A stretch of 64,000 nt of DNA from Helicobacter didelphidarum (GTDB taxonomy: Bacteria > Campylobacterota > Campylobacteria > Campylobacterales > Helicobacteraceae): the NCBI RefSeq assembly GCF_003364195.1, contig NZ_NXLQ01000010.1:1-64000 (forward strand), in the 5' to 3' direction. Numbering within the stretch: position 1 is the first letter of the stretch; each line of letters begins with the position of its first letter. The notes under the pieces are model-generated. The model was not told the DNA's origin. It made no database searches and saw only the letters and a program-made list of their open reading frames with translations. This document shows positions 43,496-52,224 of this stretch, in pieces. A program made the translations under genes and the position numbers.

Positions 43496-44059
43496 ATGAC
43501 TTATCACTACATTCCACTCGAGGATTTTCTCACAGACTATCACACGATAGAGCCGACCAATGAAGAATTACAAGCTTTTAAAGCACACTTGCATACTTAC
43601 CTGAAGCGAAGCACACAACAAGATAACGAAGAATATCAAAAAAATGAAATCAATGATTTTCTCAAAAAAGTGTTTCATTATAGAATCAATACAAAAAACC
43701 AAATAGATTCTGCAATTTATGATGACAATAAGGTAAAAGTCATCATAGAGGCGAAACGAATCAATAATAAAAATGAATTTCCAAAAAATAAACATAACCC
43801 TCTCTCAAAAGCCTTGTGCGAAAGTGTGTTGTATTTTTTGCGAGAATATCACAAGGGCAATAACGAAATAAAACATATCATACTTTGCAACCCTATAGAA
43901 TTTTTTATTTTCGATGCCGATGAATTGAAGAGATTTATCGATAATAAAACAATCGAGCAATACTATAAAAACTGCGATAAAAAAGAAGGAATAAAGACAA
44001 GCACTGATAAATTCTATAAAGACTTAGAATCTTATCTTATGGGGGGGGGGGGGGAATAA
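43496..44059 (+). CDS. N-terminal nuclease part of a phase-variable type IIG enzyme (OFF frame)
   Basis: A 187-aa product in the present OFF state. It carries a PD-(D/E)xK-like core: DSAIYDDNKVKVIIEAK (Asp, then E-x-K) at about residues 68-85, and KHIILCNPIEFFIFDAD. The frame ends in GGGGE-stop just after a run of 14 G. With 13 or 16 G the frame runs on into the methyltransferase body. AAAGGCACACA precedes the ATG. In the OFF state the nuclease domain is still made alone. In type IIG enzymes the same chain holds nuclease, methyltransferase and specificity domain. Confidence 0.8.
   Translation: MTYHYIPLEDFLTDYHTIEPTNEELQAFKAHLHTYLKRSTQQDNEEYQKNEINDFLKKVFHYRINTKNQIDSAIYDDNKVKVIIEAKRINNKNEFPKNKHNPLSKALCESVLYFLREYHKGNNEIKHIILCNPIEFFIFDADELKRFIDNKTIEQYYKNCDKKEGIKTSTDKFYKDLESYLMGGGGE
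44041..44054 (+). repeat. G14 phase-variation tract
   Basis: Fourteen G residues in a 30-35% GC neighbourhood, inside the coding sequence of the restriction-modification gene. The upstream frame and the downstream frame differ by one base: removal of one G (or addition of two) joins them. Poly-G slippage is the standard phase-variation device in Helicobacter and Campylobacter. Confidence 0.97.
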
Positions 44060-44216
44060 CTTTCATAAACCCATAAAATATACTTATTTTCAATTTGATA
44101 CAAACTTAAGTGATCCACAACTCCCACTCCTCTACCAAGCCCTAAGTCCCGAAGTCCTACTCAAACACAAACGCTATATTGACGCCAATACGCTCAATCA
44201 AGCCTTTTATGATGAA

Positions 44217-47200
44217 TTGCTCTATATTTTGGGATTACGCGAGATAAGCCAAAATGGCAAGGAGCTTATCACATATAGCGACACACCAAATACCCTTTTA
44301 GATTCTATCACTCATGCTTTTGGTTACGAGCGTGAGAAAGAATTTGAGACGATATTTACTCTCATTACTGCGTGGAATAATCGCTTACTTTTCTTGCGAC
44401 TTTTAGAATCTATGCTCTTATCGTTTAAGCATATCGACAAGCCATTTTTAGATATTAACTCACTTCCTAATTTCCTTGCACTCAACACACTATTCTTTGA
44501 TGTGCTAGCCAAAGATGAGGAGAAACGCGATAAAGACTTACCGCCACTCTTAGCCCAAATCCCCTATCTCAATTCAAGCCTCTTTGATAAAAACGCACTA
44601 GAGAGGCAAGGAGCTGAAATCAAGCTTTTAAGCTCTAAGCCTCTATCGATTTCTCGAGATTCTATTTTGCTCAAAGATAGCACCCTTGCAAAAACTCTTA
44701 AGATAGAATCTCATAGCCCTACCCTGCCACTTTTGGAATATCTCTTTGCATTTTTACACGCCTATAATTTCACCACCACACCAAAAGACATCATTAATCA
44801 CACCAAAACCAACTATGATAAGCTCATCAATTCCGCTGTATTAGGGCTAGTCTTTGAGAAGCTCAATGGCTACAAGGAGGGGAGCTTCTATACGCCAAGC
44901 TTTATCACAAGCTATATGTGCAAGCAGTCCTTGCGAAAAATTGTGATAGAGAAATTTAATAGTGTAAAGGGTTGGGAATGTGAGAGCTTAGAGGATTTGA
45001 AACACAAAATCGATAAGCTCACTGATGAAAAAAATGGTTACTATGAGGCAAACACAATCTTTGATTCTATACATATCTGCGACCCAGCCGTGGGGAGTGG
45101 GCATTTCCTCGTATCTGCCCTCAATGAGCTTATCTTGCTCAAATTCGAGCTTAGAATCTTATGCGAAGTAAGTTATCCTTGCAGTGATAAACCTGTCATT
45201 ACAAGTGAAGCAAAGCAGAATCCCACTCGTCATTGCGAGCAAGGCGAAGCAATCCAAACCTATCATCATATTGAGGGCTTACCTGAAGCATCCATAGAAT
45301 CTCATCACAAAATAGATTGCCACGAGGCTAAAGCCTCTCGCAATGACATAGAATCTCAATCAAATAGAGATTACCACACTTCTAGCAAGACTCATAATAC
45401 CCCAAATCTCCCCGCATATACGCGTCTCAAAGACATTCGCTTGAGACTGCATAATGATGAAATAGTCATCTATGATAAGAATAATACTATCTTTGACTAC
45501 ACACTCCCCGCACACGAGAATATAGACAATCACAAAATCCAAAAAGGAATATTTTATGCAAAAAGGCAAATTATAGAATCTTGTCTCTTTGGCGTAGATA
45601 TTAACCCCAACTCATGCGAGATAACCAAGCTAAGATTATGGATAGAACTCCTCAAATACAGCTTCTACAAGGACATACCAAACAAACGCCTAGAAACCCT
45701 CCCAAATATCGATATAAATATCAAGTGTGGGAATAGTTTGGTAAGCAATATAGATTTACACATTACGCAAGACAATCTTAGCAAACAGCTCAAAGATTTG
45801 CTTAACAAAAGTGCGAGTCTTGAATCACAAGCAGAGTTTGCCACGATGGCAAATGATTTGAACAACAAACTCCCTATGCAAATAGAGATATATAAAAGAA
45901 GCGTGAATGCGTATAAGAATGAAACCAACAGCGATTTAAAGACATTGCATAAAGACAGAATCAAAGAGAGCAAGGACTTTATCCTAAGGCTTTTTCATAA
46001 GTTGAGTAAGGAATATCTCCACTTCAAGCAAAGCCTCTCACTCTATCTCCAAAACTATGGCTACAAAGGCATTGACGAGGCAATGATACAAGGTAAGGAA
46101 TTAGCAGATTCTCTCAAACATTCGCTCAATGCGTATCTCAATGCCTTTAACTTTCACAAGATACTTGACATTCCTAAAATCCCCACAAAGAAAGACTATG
46201 AAAAAGATTTAGCAAGGCTTATTGCAGCATTGGCAAACTATGAGAATCTTATCAATGATGAAAATGCGTTTGAATGGCGGTTTGAATTCCCCGAAGTGCT
46301 AGATAGCAATGGCGACTTTATGGGATTTGATTTAGTCATTGGCAATCCGCCGTATATTCGACAGCAAGAGATTATAAAATTTAAAAACTTTTTTAAGAAA
46401 AAATATAAAATATTTCATGGTTTAGCTGATATTTATATCTATTTCTTTGAATTAGCCCATAATCTTGTCAAACAAGATTCTATAATCAGTTTTGTTACTT
46501 CAAACAAATGGATAAAAGCAGAATATGGCAAAGCATTGCAAAGCTTTTTACTCCACGAATGTAGAATAAGTGATTATGTCGATTTCACAGGCATTAAAGT
46601 ATTTGATAGTGCAAGCGTTGATGTTGGTATAATTATACTTTACAAACAAAAGCCAAATAAGGATTCTAAAATCGTTATTACGAATATAGGAAGGTTAGAT
46701 TTTATAAAATACAATAAGAATATTGCAGAAATAAGCGACTCTACACATTTACTTAAGGCACAATCAGATTTAAATATAGAATCTTTTACCTTTCAATTAG
46801 ATTCTACAAATAACTTGATTATAAAACTTAAAAAATTTATGTATAAATTTAGTGATATAGCCCATATTGCTAAGGGTCTATCAAGCGGTAATGATAAAAT
46901 TTTTCTCTTTGATATGTTAAACAAAGGAAAAGTAGCAAAAGTCAAAAATGATTATGGAATTTTTGAAATAGAATCCGAAATTTTAGTTCCGTTTATGTAT
47001 GGAGAAGATATAAAAAGATTTGAATTTGCCACACCTAGTAAATATCTTTTGTATCCATACGATAAGGAAGACAATACTCTACTTCAAACGCAAGATATGT
47101 GTAAAAAATATCCTCGAGCATATCAATATCTTTCTCATTTGCAATCCATTCTTATGGAGAGAAAGATTCAAACAAATAATACTAATTTTTATAAATTTTC

Positions 47201-47669
47201 TGCTCTGCGTAATGCAAATATATATAAACAACAAAAAATTATAATCCCCGATTTACTTAATTTTCCACGATTTGGATTTGATAGTGTCGGAATCTACCAT
47301 AATGCAGGAATCCATAGTGTAATATTTAGACAAGAGTGCGAATATTATTTTGAAAAGATTCAATGGTTTGTTTTGGGAATTTTAAACTCTAAACTTTTTT
47401 GGTTTTTCATATCAAACTCAAGCACAAAATTGAGTTCTGCCGTAAGGCTTATGCCACTTTATTTAGATAATTTTAGCTTTCCTAAGGTAGATTCTAACAA
47501 CAAATCTTTATACGATGAGATAGTGGCTTTGGTGGAGAGAATCTTAGAATCTAAAGCAAAAGATTCTCATTTCAATACAAATATGCTAGAATCTGAAATT
47601 GATACTTTGGTATATAAATTGTATAATTTGAGTGATGAGGAGATTAAAATTATTGAAAACAAGGAGTAG
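44217..47669 (+). CDS. Type IIG methyltransferase and specificity body (frame open from the G tract)
   Basis: An 1150-aa frame from a TTG, but the same frame is open back to the G tract, so this is the rest of a ~1390-aa protein. It has SAM motif I ICDPAVGSGHFLVSALNEL (about residue 283), YTPSFITSYM before it, motif IV LVIGNPPYIRQQE (about 705), then a target-recognition region and a C-terminal helix. It adds a methyl group to adenine (NPPY). An element-derived insertion sits between motif I and GVDINPNSCEITKLRLW. The downstream nuclease gene starts 3 bases after the stop. In the current OFF state this body has no obvious good start. Confidence 0.9.
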   Translation: MLYILGLREISQNGKELITYSDTPNTLLDSITHAFGYEREKEFETIFTLITAWNNRLLFLRLLESMLLSFKHIDKPFLDINSLPNFLALNTLFFDVLAKDEEKRDKDLPPLLAQIPYLNSSLFDKNALERQGAEIKLLSSKPLSISRDSILLKDSTLAKTLKIESHSPTLPLLEYLFAFLHAYNFTTTPKDIINHTKTNYDKLINSAVLGLVFEKLNGYKEGSFYTPSFITSYMCKQSLRKIVIEKFNSVKGWECESLEDLKHKIDKLTDEKNGYYEANTIFDSIHICDPAVGSGHFLVSALNELILLKFELRILCEVSYPCSDKPVITSEAKQNPTRHCEQGEAIQTYHHIEGLPEASIESHHKIDCHEAKASRNDIESQSNRDYHTSSKTHNTPNLPAYTRLKDIRLRLHNDEIVIYDKNNTIFDYTLPAHENIDNHKIQKGIFYAKRQIIESCLFGVDINPNSCEITKLRLWIELLKYSFYKDIPNKRLETLPNIDINIKCGNSLVSNIDLHITQDNLSKQLKDLLNKSASLESQAEFATMANDLNNKLPMQIEIYKRSVNAYKNETNSDLKTLHKDRIKESKDFILRLFHKLSKEYLHFKQSLSLYLQNYGYKGIDEAMIQGKELADSLKHSLNAYLNAFNFHKILDIPKIPTKKDYEKDLARLIAALANYENLINDENAFEWRFEFPEVLDSNGDFMGFDLVIGNPPYIRQQEIIKFKNFFKKKYKIFHGLADIYIYFFELAHNLVKQDSIISFVTSNKWIKAEYGKALQSFLLHECRISDYVDFTGIKVFDSASVDVGIIILYKQKPNKDSKIVITNIGRLDFIKYNKNIAEISDSTHLLKAQSDLNIESFTFQLDSTNNLIIKLKKFMYKFSDIAHIAKGLSSGNDKIFLFDMLNKGKVAKVKNDYGIFEIESEILVPFMYGEDIKRFEFATPSKYLLYPYDKEDNTLLQTQDMCKKYPRAYQYLSHLQSILMERKIQTNNTNFYKFSALRNANIYKQQKIIIPDLLNFPRFGFDSVGIYHNAGIHSVIFRQECEYYFEKIQWFVLGILNSKLFWFFISNSSTKLSSAVRLMPLYLDNFSFPKVDSNNKSLYDEIVALVERILESKAKDSHFNTNMLESEIDTLVYKLYNLSDEEIKIIENKE
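45229..45347. repeat. Palindromic repeat inserted in frame in the restriction gene
   Basis: GTCATTGCGAG (45229-45239) pairs with CTCGCAATGAC (45337-45347). The sequence between includes GAAGCAATCCAA and GATTGCCACGAGGCTAAAGC. This GTCATTGCGAG...CTCGCAATGAC palindrome type is a dispersed repeat that I know from many genomes, here translated as RHCEQGEAIQ...DCHEAKASRND inside the protein. It is out of character with the surrounding conserved methyltransferase fold. Confidence 0.85.
47514..47660 (+). repeat. Restriction-gene 3' tail, copy 1 (in gene)
   Basis: The end of the type IIG gene, encoding DEIVALVERILESKAKDS...VYKLYNLSDEEIKIIENK. It recurs at 49983-50195 and 52028-52165, and as a decayed piece at 51272-51325. 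Confidence 0.9.
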
Positions 47670-47671
47670 AT

Positions 47672-49839
47672 ATGATAAAGAAAATTCACAATATCCGTCA
47701 TAAAAGCTTTAATAATTTAGAATTAGATAGTATTGACTTTCAAAAGATTAATTTAGTGTTTGGTTATAATGGACAAGGCAAAAGCTCATTTGTAGAATTC
47801 ATAGAAGAAAATCTTAGCAATGATAATGGTATCAATGATAATTTTGAATGCTCTCAACAATCATACAAACTATTTATCTATAATGAAAAATATAAAAGAC
47901 AAATTTTATATATCAATGAAGATGCACATCATTTTAGGAGCTTTTATGTAGGTGATAATATTCGTAAGTTTATGCAACAGAAACAATATTTTGAAATAAA
48001 AATTGAAAAACTAGAAAAACTTAAGAATGATAGACAAACAGAAATTAATCAAGAAAATCAAAAGCTAGATGAATTAAAAAAATCGATTGCTTCTAATACA
48101 AAAGATATTTTACGAAAAATAGATTCTAAAAAATATAAGACAGACCAAAGTTACACAAAATCTGGTATTAATGATGAATATTTTAATACAGCAATTTTGC
48201 TTAATGATAATGAGTTAGAACAAGCACAAAAATATAAAGCCGATACTATACCACCTATAATTAATGATTATAATTTTAAAGAAATACAAAAACTTATGAA
48301 TAATAGTATTGATAAATTAAAAGAAATATTAAAACAAACACCACAAAATAAAGCTATTCAAAAATTTAAAGAGGATTCTGAATTTGAAAACCTTGCCAAA
48401 ATAGCTCTCAACTTAAAGAATAAACATAAAGACTATAATAACAAATGCCCATTATGTGAGCAAGATATTACAAAAGTCAAACTATGGGAAAAACTAGAAG
48501 AACACTTTAACAAAGAATATGATGAGTTTATAGAAAGATTACAAAAAGCTAAAAAATTCTTGAATCAATAAAAAATGAGCTTATATCTTATGAAGAGTGG
48601 TGCAATAAAAATTTAAATTCTAAGCTCATATTAGATAGCAAAATTGATATTGATAATTTAAGAATACAACAAATTGATTATACTAAACATATAATCCAAG
48701 AGATTGAAAAAATTATTTTAAAAATTCAAGAAAAATTAGACACTCCAAATAAAGATGATATTTTTTTACAAGTTGATAATAAATTTGAATATCCTATAAA
48801 GGAAATTCTATCAGATAATATTCCTATGTTAATAACATACCACAATCAACAACAAACACAATATCAAAGCTTAATTGATACAAATATTAAGAAAATTAAA
48901 CAACATTTTATAGCTAAAGACAAAGATAGATATAATGAAATTCATCAAAGAATTAATAGCTTAAATAATCGTATAACTTGTATTGATAAATGTATTGCAC
49001 AACGAGAGAAACAGATTGATAAAATCGATGAAGAGATTAAAAAGTTAGATTCTTTTGATAGATTAAATAGTGATTTAAATGAATGGTTTTATAATGATAT
49101 TCGATTTGAAAAAATTTCAGACTCTCATTACAAAACACAAAGAAAAGATTGTGATGGAAAATGGATAGACTGCAAAAATAATTTAAGCGAGGGAGAAAAA
49201 ACCATTGTATCTGTAATTTACTTTATCAATCGCTATTTAGCAAGTTTAGAATCATTACAAGAATGCCCAATATTAATTATTGATGACCCAATCACTAGCC
49301 TAGATTCTCAAAATAAAGATAAAATAATTAATTATATTACAAATAAAATTATTCATGATGATCGAATAAGAGGGCAACTTTTTATCTTATCCCATGATAA
49401 AAATGTATTAATAAAAATAAATAAATGTTTAAAACAAAAAGAAAAGAATAAGACAATAATTATAAAAATTGAAAAGAATAATTATATTTCTATGATACAA
49501 AAACTGCAAGAATTAAAAAATAGTAACGAAGCACAAGAAATTTATAAAAAATTAAAATCTTATGTGGAAAATCAAAAAGAATATTTGGAATCTAGCATAA
49601 AAGACTTACCAAGAAATCTTTTAGAGAAAGTATTTGCTATTGTATTTGATGATGATAGTGATTTTACAAAATGTTACAATGATTTCCTTAAGAATATAGA
49701 TATTGAGCAAAAATATACCGCAGGTGATATACAAACATTAAATCATAATAAAGAAGATGAAGATTTAGAGCCAGAAATTAAAAATAAATGTAAATTTGTT
49801 ATTGAAATATTTGAAAAATTTATACGATATAAAACATAG
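47672..49839 (+). pseudogene. PrrC/RloC-like anticodon nuclease, split by a frameshift
   Basis: Two frames (299 aa and 337 aa) join into one ~722-aa ATPase when one base is added in the A6 run at 48551-48556. Part one: Walker A VFGYNGQGKSSFVEF (about residue 30), coiled coils and CPLCEQDI near 270, a CxxC like the RloC zinc hook. Part two: ABC signature NLSEGEKT, Walker B ILIIDDPITSLDSQ, switch LSHDKN, then LPRNLLEKVFAI and LNHN, the R-x3-E...H pattern of the PrrC-type nuclease site (AAA_13 family). These proteins cut tRNA anticodons when a linked restriction enzyme is disturbed. The ATG follows the restriction gene stop, with AAGGAG before it. The shift may be real or an assembly error. Confidence 0.8.
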
Positions 49840-49982
49840 TTTTAGTAAGCTTTTATTCTTTGCTCAATGCCACTTCAACGCATTCATTATTCCTCAAAAT
49901 ATATTGCACCTATCTTGCATTTGCCAGCAAGTAATTTTAGGCAAGAATAAGGTGAGTATTCGCTAGATAAAGCAATATGTAG

Positions 49983-50195
49983 AAAAACTTCCTACCACTC
50001 AAGATAGATTCTAGCAACAAAGCTTTGTGCGATGAGATAGTGGCTTTGGTGGAGAGAATCTTAGAATCTAAGGCGAAAGTTTCTACCACTGATACGCAAA
50101 AATGGGAAAATGAGATTGACTTGCTTGTGTATAAATTGTATAATTTGAGCGATGATGAGATTAGGGTTGTAGGGATAAGAAGTGAATATGATTAG
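49983..50195 (+). repeat. Restriction-gene 3' tail, copy 2
   Basis: Open frame from after a TAG at 49980 to TAG at 50193, encoding SSNKALCDEIVALVERILES..., VYKLYNLSDDEIRVVG. It matches the tail of the type IIG protein but has no gene body in front. The next gene (RelA/SpoT) starts inside its end. The preceding 49840-49982 contains no gene that I can see. Confidence 0.9.
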
Positions 50196-51270
50196 TAAAA
50201 CACAACTAGATAAAATAGGGGCATCAATAAGACAAGAAGAAGATAATATTATTAATTCTAATCATAAAAAAATTATAGATGAGTGGAGAAATCAACATTT
50301 ATATTTCAAAAAAATATTAATGGATAATATCAATAATTTACTCAAAAATAATTTTACATTTTCTTTTTCATCGAGGTTAAAACGATATTCATCAATTAAA
50401 AGAAAGCTTAGAGAAAGCTCTACAAGATTAACACAGATGCAAGATATTTTAGGTTTCAGAATTGTTACTGACAATAATTTACAAAATGTTTATATGATAA
50501 AAGATATACTAGAAAATAGTTTTAAACAAAATACAGAATTTATCTTTGATACTGTAGATGACTACATACAACAGCCAAAAGAAGATGGTTATAGGTGCCT
50601 ACATTTAATTATAAAAGTTCAAAATAGATATTATGTAGAAATTCAAATTAAAACCAAATTACAACATTTATGGGCTACATCATTAGAGGTAATTAGTACA
50701 ATTAAAGACAAGGATTTTAAACATGAATATAAAAATGACCAACTTAATTTATTTTTTAAAAATATTTCTCAAATTATTGATTGGCATGAAAACTATAGCA
50801 GCAAAATGCAAATTACATTAAAAAGTAAAGTTAAAATAATCAAGATACTTTATTCTAAATATTTAAAAGAAATAGAAGTTATCTCTAAATATTCTAGCAA
50901 CATTAAAGAGGTGTTAGATGCATTAAAGATAGATAATAAAAAAATTCCTAAAAATATTATTTTTACATTGGATGTAAATCGAGCTATAGATGCAATAGAA
51001 GGGAAAGGGAGTGATAATATTCTTAAAATAAATGCTTTTGATAGTGAAAAAGAAGCCTTAACAAGCTACAATCAAAGAGAATTAAAACGATATAAAGATG
51101 GGGCAGATATTGTTTTAATTTCATCATATAGTTTAGATGATTTAGAAAAAAACTATCCAAACTATTATTTAGATTGTGATGAATTTATTCGTTGCATTAA
51201 AGATATTGCTCAACAATATACAAATAGTTTTGAAAGAATAATATTTAGACTATTAAATTTATTCTTTTAA
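50182..51270 (+). CDS. RelA/SpoT-domain protein, possible toxic alarmone synthetase
   Basis: A 362-aa protein from GTG (50182; AGGGATAAGA before it) or ATG 50188. The N-terminal ~190 residues show the RelA/SpoT synthetase core: SSRLKRYSSIKRKL, TQMQDILGFRIVTDNN, QPKEDGYRCLHLIIKV and YVEIQIKTKLQHLWA. There is no HD hydrolase, ACT or TGS domain. The remaining 170 residues are unassigned. Solitary synthetases with an added domain and a defence-island home recall ToxSAS/CapRel, which pyrophosphorylate tRNA or nucleotides during phage attack. Activity and antitoxin are not readable; no small partner gene is adjacent. Confidence 0.8.
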   Translation: MNMISKTQLDKIGASIRQEEDNIINSNHKKIIDEWRNQHLYFKKILMDNINNLLKNNFTFSFSSRLKRYSSIKRKLRESSTRLTQMQDILGFRIVTDNNLQNVYMIKDILENSFKQNTEFIFDTVDDYIQQPKEDGYRCLHLIIKVQNRYYVEIQIKTKLQHLWATSLEVISTIKDKDFKHEYKNDQLNLFFKNISQIIDWHENYSSKMQITLKSKVKIIKILYSKYLKEIEVISKYSSNIKEVLDALKIDNKKIPKNIIFTLDVNRAIDAIEGKGSDNILKINAFDSEKEALTSYNQRELKRYKDGADIVLISSYSLDDLEKNYPNYYLDCDEFIRCIKDIAQQYTNSFERIIFRLLNLFF

Positions 51271-51271
51271 T

Positions 51272-51325
51272 AAAAAGTATCTTAGAAACTAAAACAAAGA
51301 TTTTACCACTAATATAAAAAGGAGT
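51272..51325 (+). repeat. Restriction-gene 3' tail, decayed copy
   Basis: Directly after the RelA/SpoT stop, TATCTTAGAAACTAAAACAA and TTTTACCACTAATA align with copy 2 (ATCTTAGAATCTAAGGCGAA, TTTCTACCACTGATA), with a few changes and two small gaps. It is too short for a frame. Confidence 0.55.
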
Positions 51326-51721
51326 AGAGGTAGCATCTTACATAAATTTCATATCAACTTTATAACTTGAATGATAATTAAGGTATAATATTAGAATCTT
51401 TAAAATCCCTATATTTCCAATCACTTCATTAACATAATCTTTAGTAGATTTTAGGAGAATAAAATTTGTGATTAGAATAGCAAAATTATTTCTAGTGTTA
51501 ATAAAGCTTAATGGATAAAATCTCAAATATCACTATCCCTCTAGTTACCTTAAAGATTACGCCAAGCAAGACCTTTATGGGCTATACCTTGACAACGATA
51601 TAGCTCCTCATAATCAAGCATATTTACACTCCACCAAACCAAATTATTACAGAAAATTTGACTATCTCACACATAATCTTATATAATCTCAAGAGTAAAT
51701 TTATTTAGGATAAGGGTAATT
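51326..51721. other. Intergenic stretch with a gene remnant
   Basis: About 395 bases between the decayed tail copy and the 111-aa gene. Except for the frame at 51528-51686 nothing convincing is seen; the opposite-strand frame at 51338-51526 has no ribosome site. Confidence 0.5.
51528..51686 (+). pseudogene. Remnant of an unknown gene
   Basis: A 52-codon frame ending in TAA with normal amino-acid composition (YHYPSSYLKDYAKQDLYG, then LDNDIAPHNQAYLH, ending FDYLTHNLI) but no start codon and no site. It reads like the end of a coding sequence with conserved aromatic residues. The gene body is missing. I do not recognise it. Confidence 0.4.
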
Positions 51722-52057
51722 GTGAGAGAAATCAGCATACTTGGCATAATGTCAATAGATACACAGAATCTTCTTACATATCTCAAATCTTGTGAACAAT
51801 ATGAGAGTAATCAAAATACTATTAATTTCAAGGAATTTCTAAAGTGGCTTAAGCAAAACTCTCCTGATAAAAAGATAGAACTCCGCATTACTCACGATAA
51901 TCAAGGTAGAGAAGTAGCGATGATTTATACAAGTATGCCAATACATTTACATTTCAATGAATCTAGTAATACAAAAATTAAAACTTTAGTGTTTAAAAAT
52001 ATCGAAATAGACGAGATAAAGATTCAAGGCTTTGGTGGAGAGAATCTTAGAATCTAA
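51722..52057 (+). CDS. Unknown 111-aa protein in the defence island
   Basis: From a GTG with GATAAGGGTAATT before it (an ATG 9 codons in is the alternative). A soluble protein: helical N-terminus (NLLTYLKSCEQYESNQ), then FKEFLKWLKQNSPDKKIELR and a beta-rich C-terminal half (EVAMIYTSMPIHLHF). Its last ten codons run into the third restriction-gene tail in another frame, so the natural stop has probably been replaced by the repeat. Function unknown; it is a candidate defence gene or immunity protein by location only. Confidence 0.45.
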   Translation: MREISILGIMSIDTQNLLTYLKSCEQYESNQNTINFKEFLKWLKQNSPDKKIELRITHDNQGREVAMIYTSMPIHLHFNESSNTKIKTLVFKNIEIDEIKIQGFGGENLRI

Positions 52058-52165
52058 AGCAAAAGATTCTCATTTCAATACAAATATGCTAGAATCTGAA
52101 ATTGATACTTTAGTGTATAAATTGTATAATTTGAGCGATGAAGAGATTAGGATTGTAGAATCTTA
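52028..52165 (+). repeat. Restriction-gene 3' tail, copy 3
   Basis: Nearly identical to copy 1 (GGCTTTGGTGGAGAGAATCT through GATTGTAGAATCTT), more so than copy 2, so it is a recent duplication. It lies between the 111-aa gene and the ImmA gene. Confidence 0.92.
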
Positions 52166-52224
52166 AGACTTTTAGCCTAAAGTCGATATGTAGTAATATT
52201 TTTAGAGTGATTGCAAGGGAAAGT

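Noticed and set aside
45229-45347. Palindromic repeat as a CRISPR or insertion sequence
   Set aside because: There is only one pair of arms, no regular spacers and no transposase gene.
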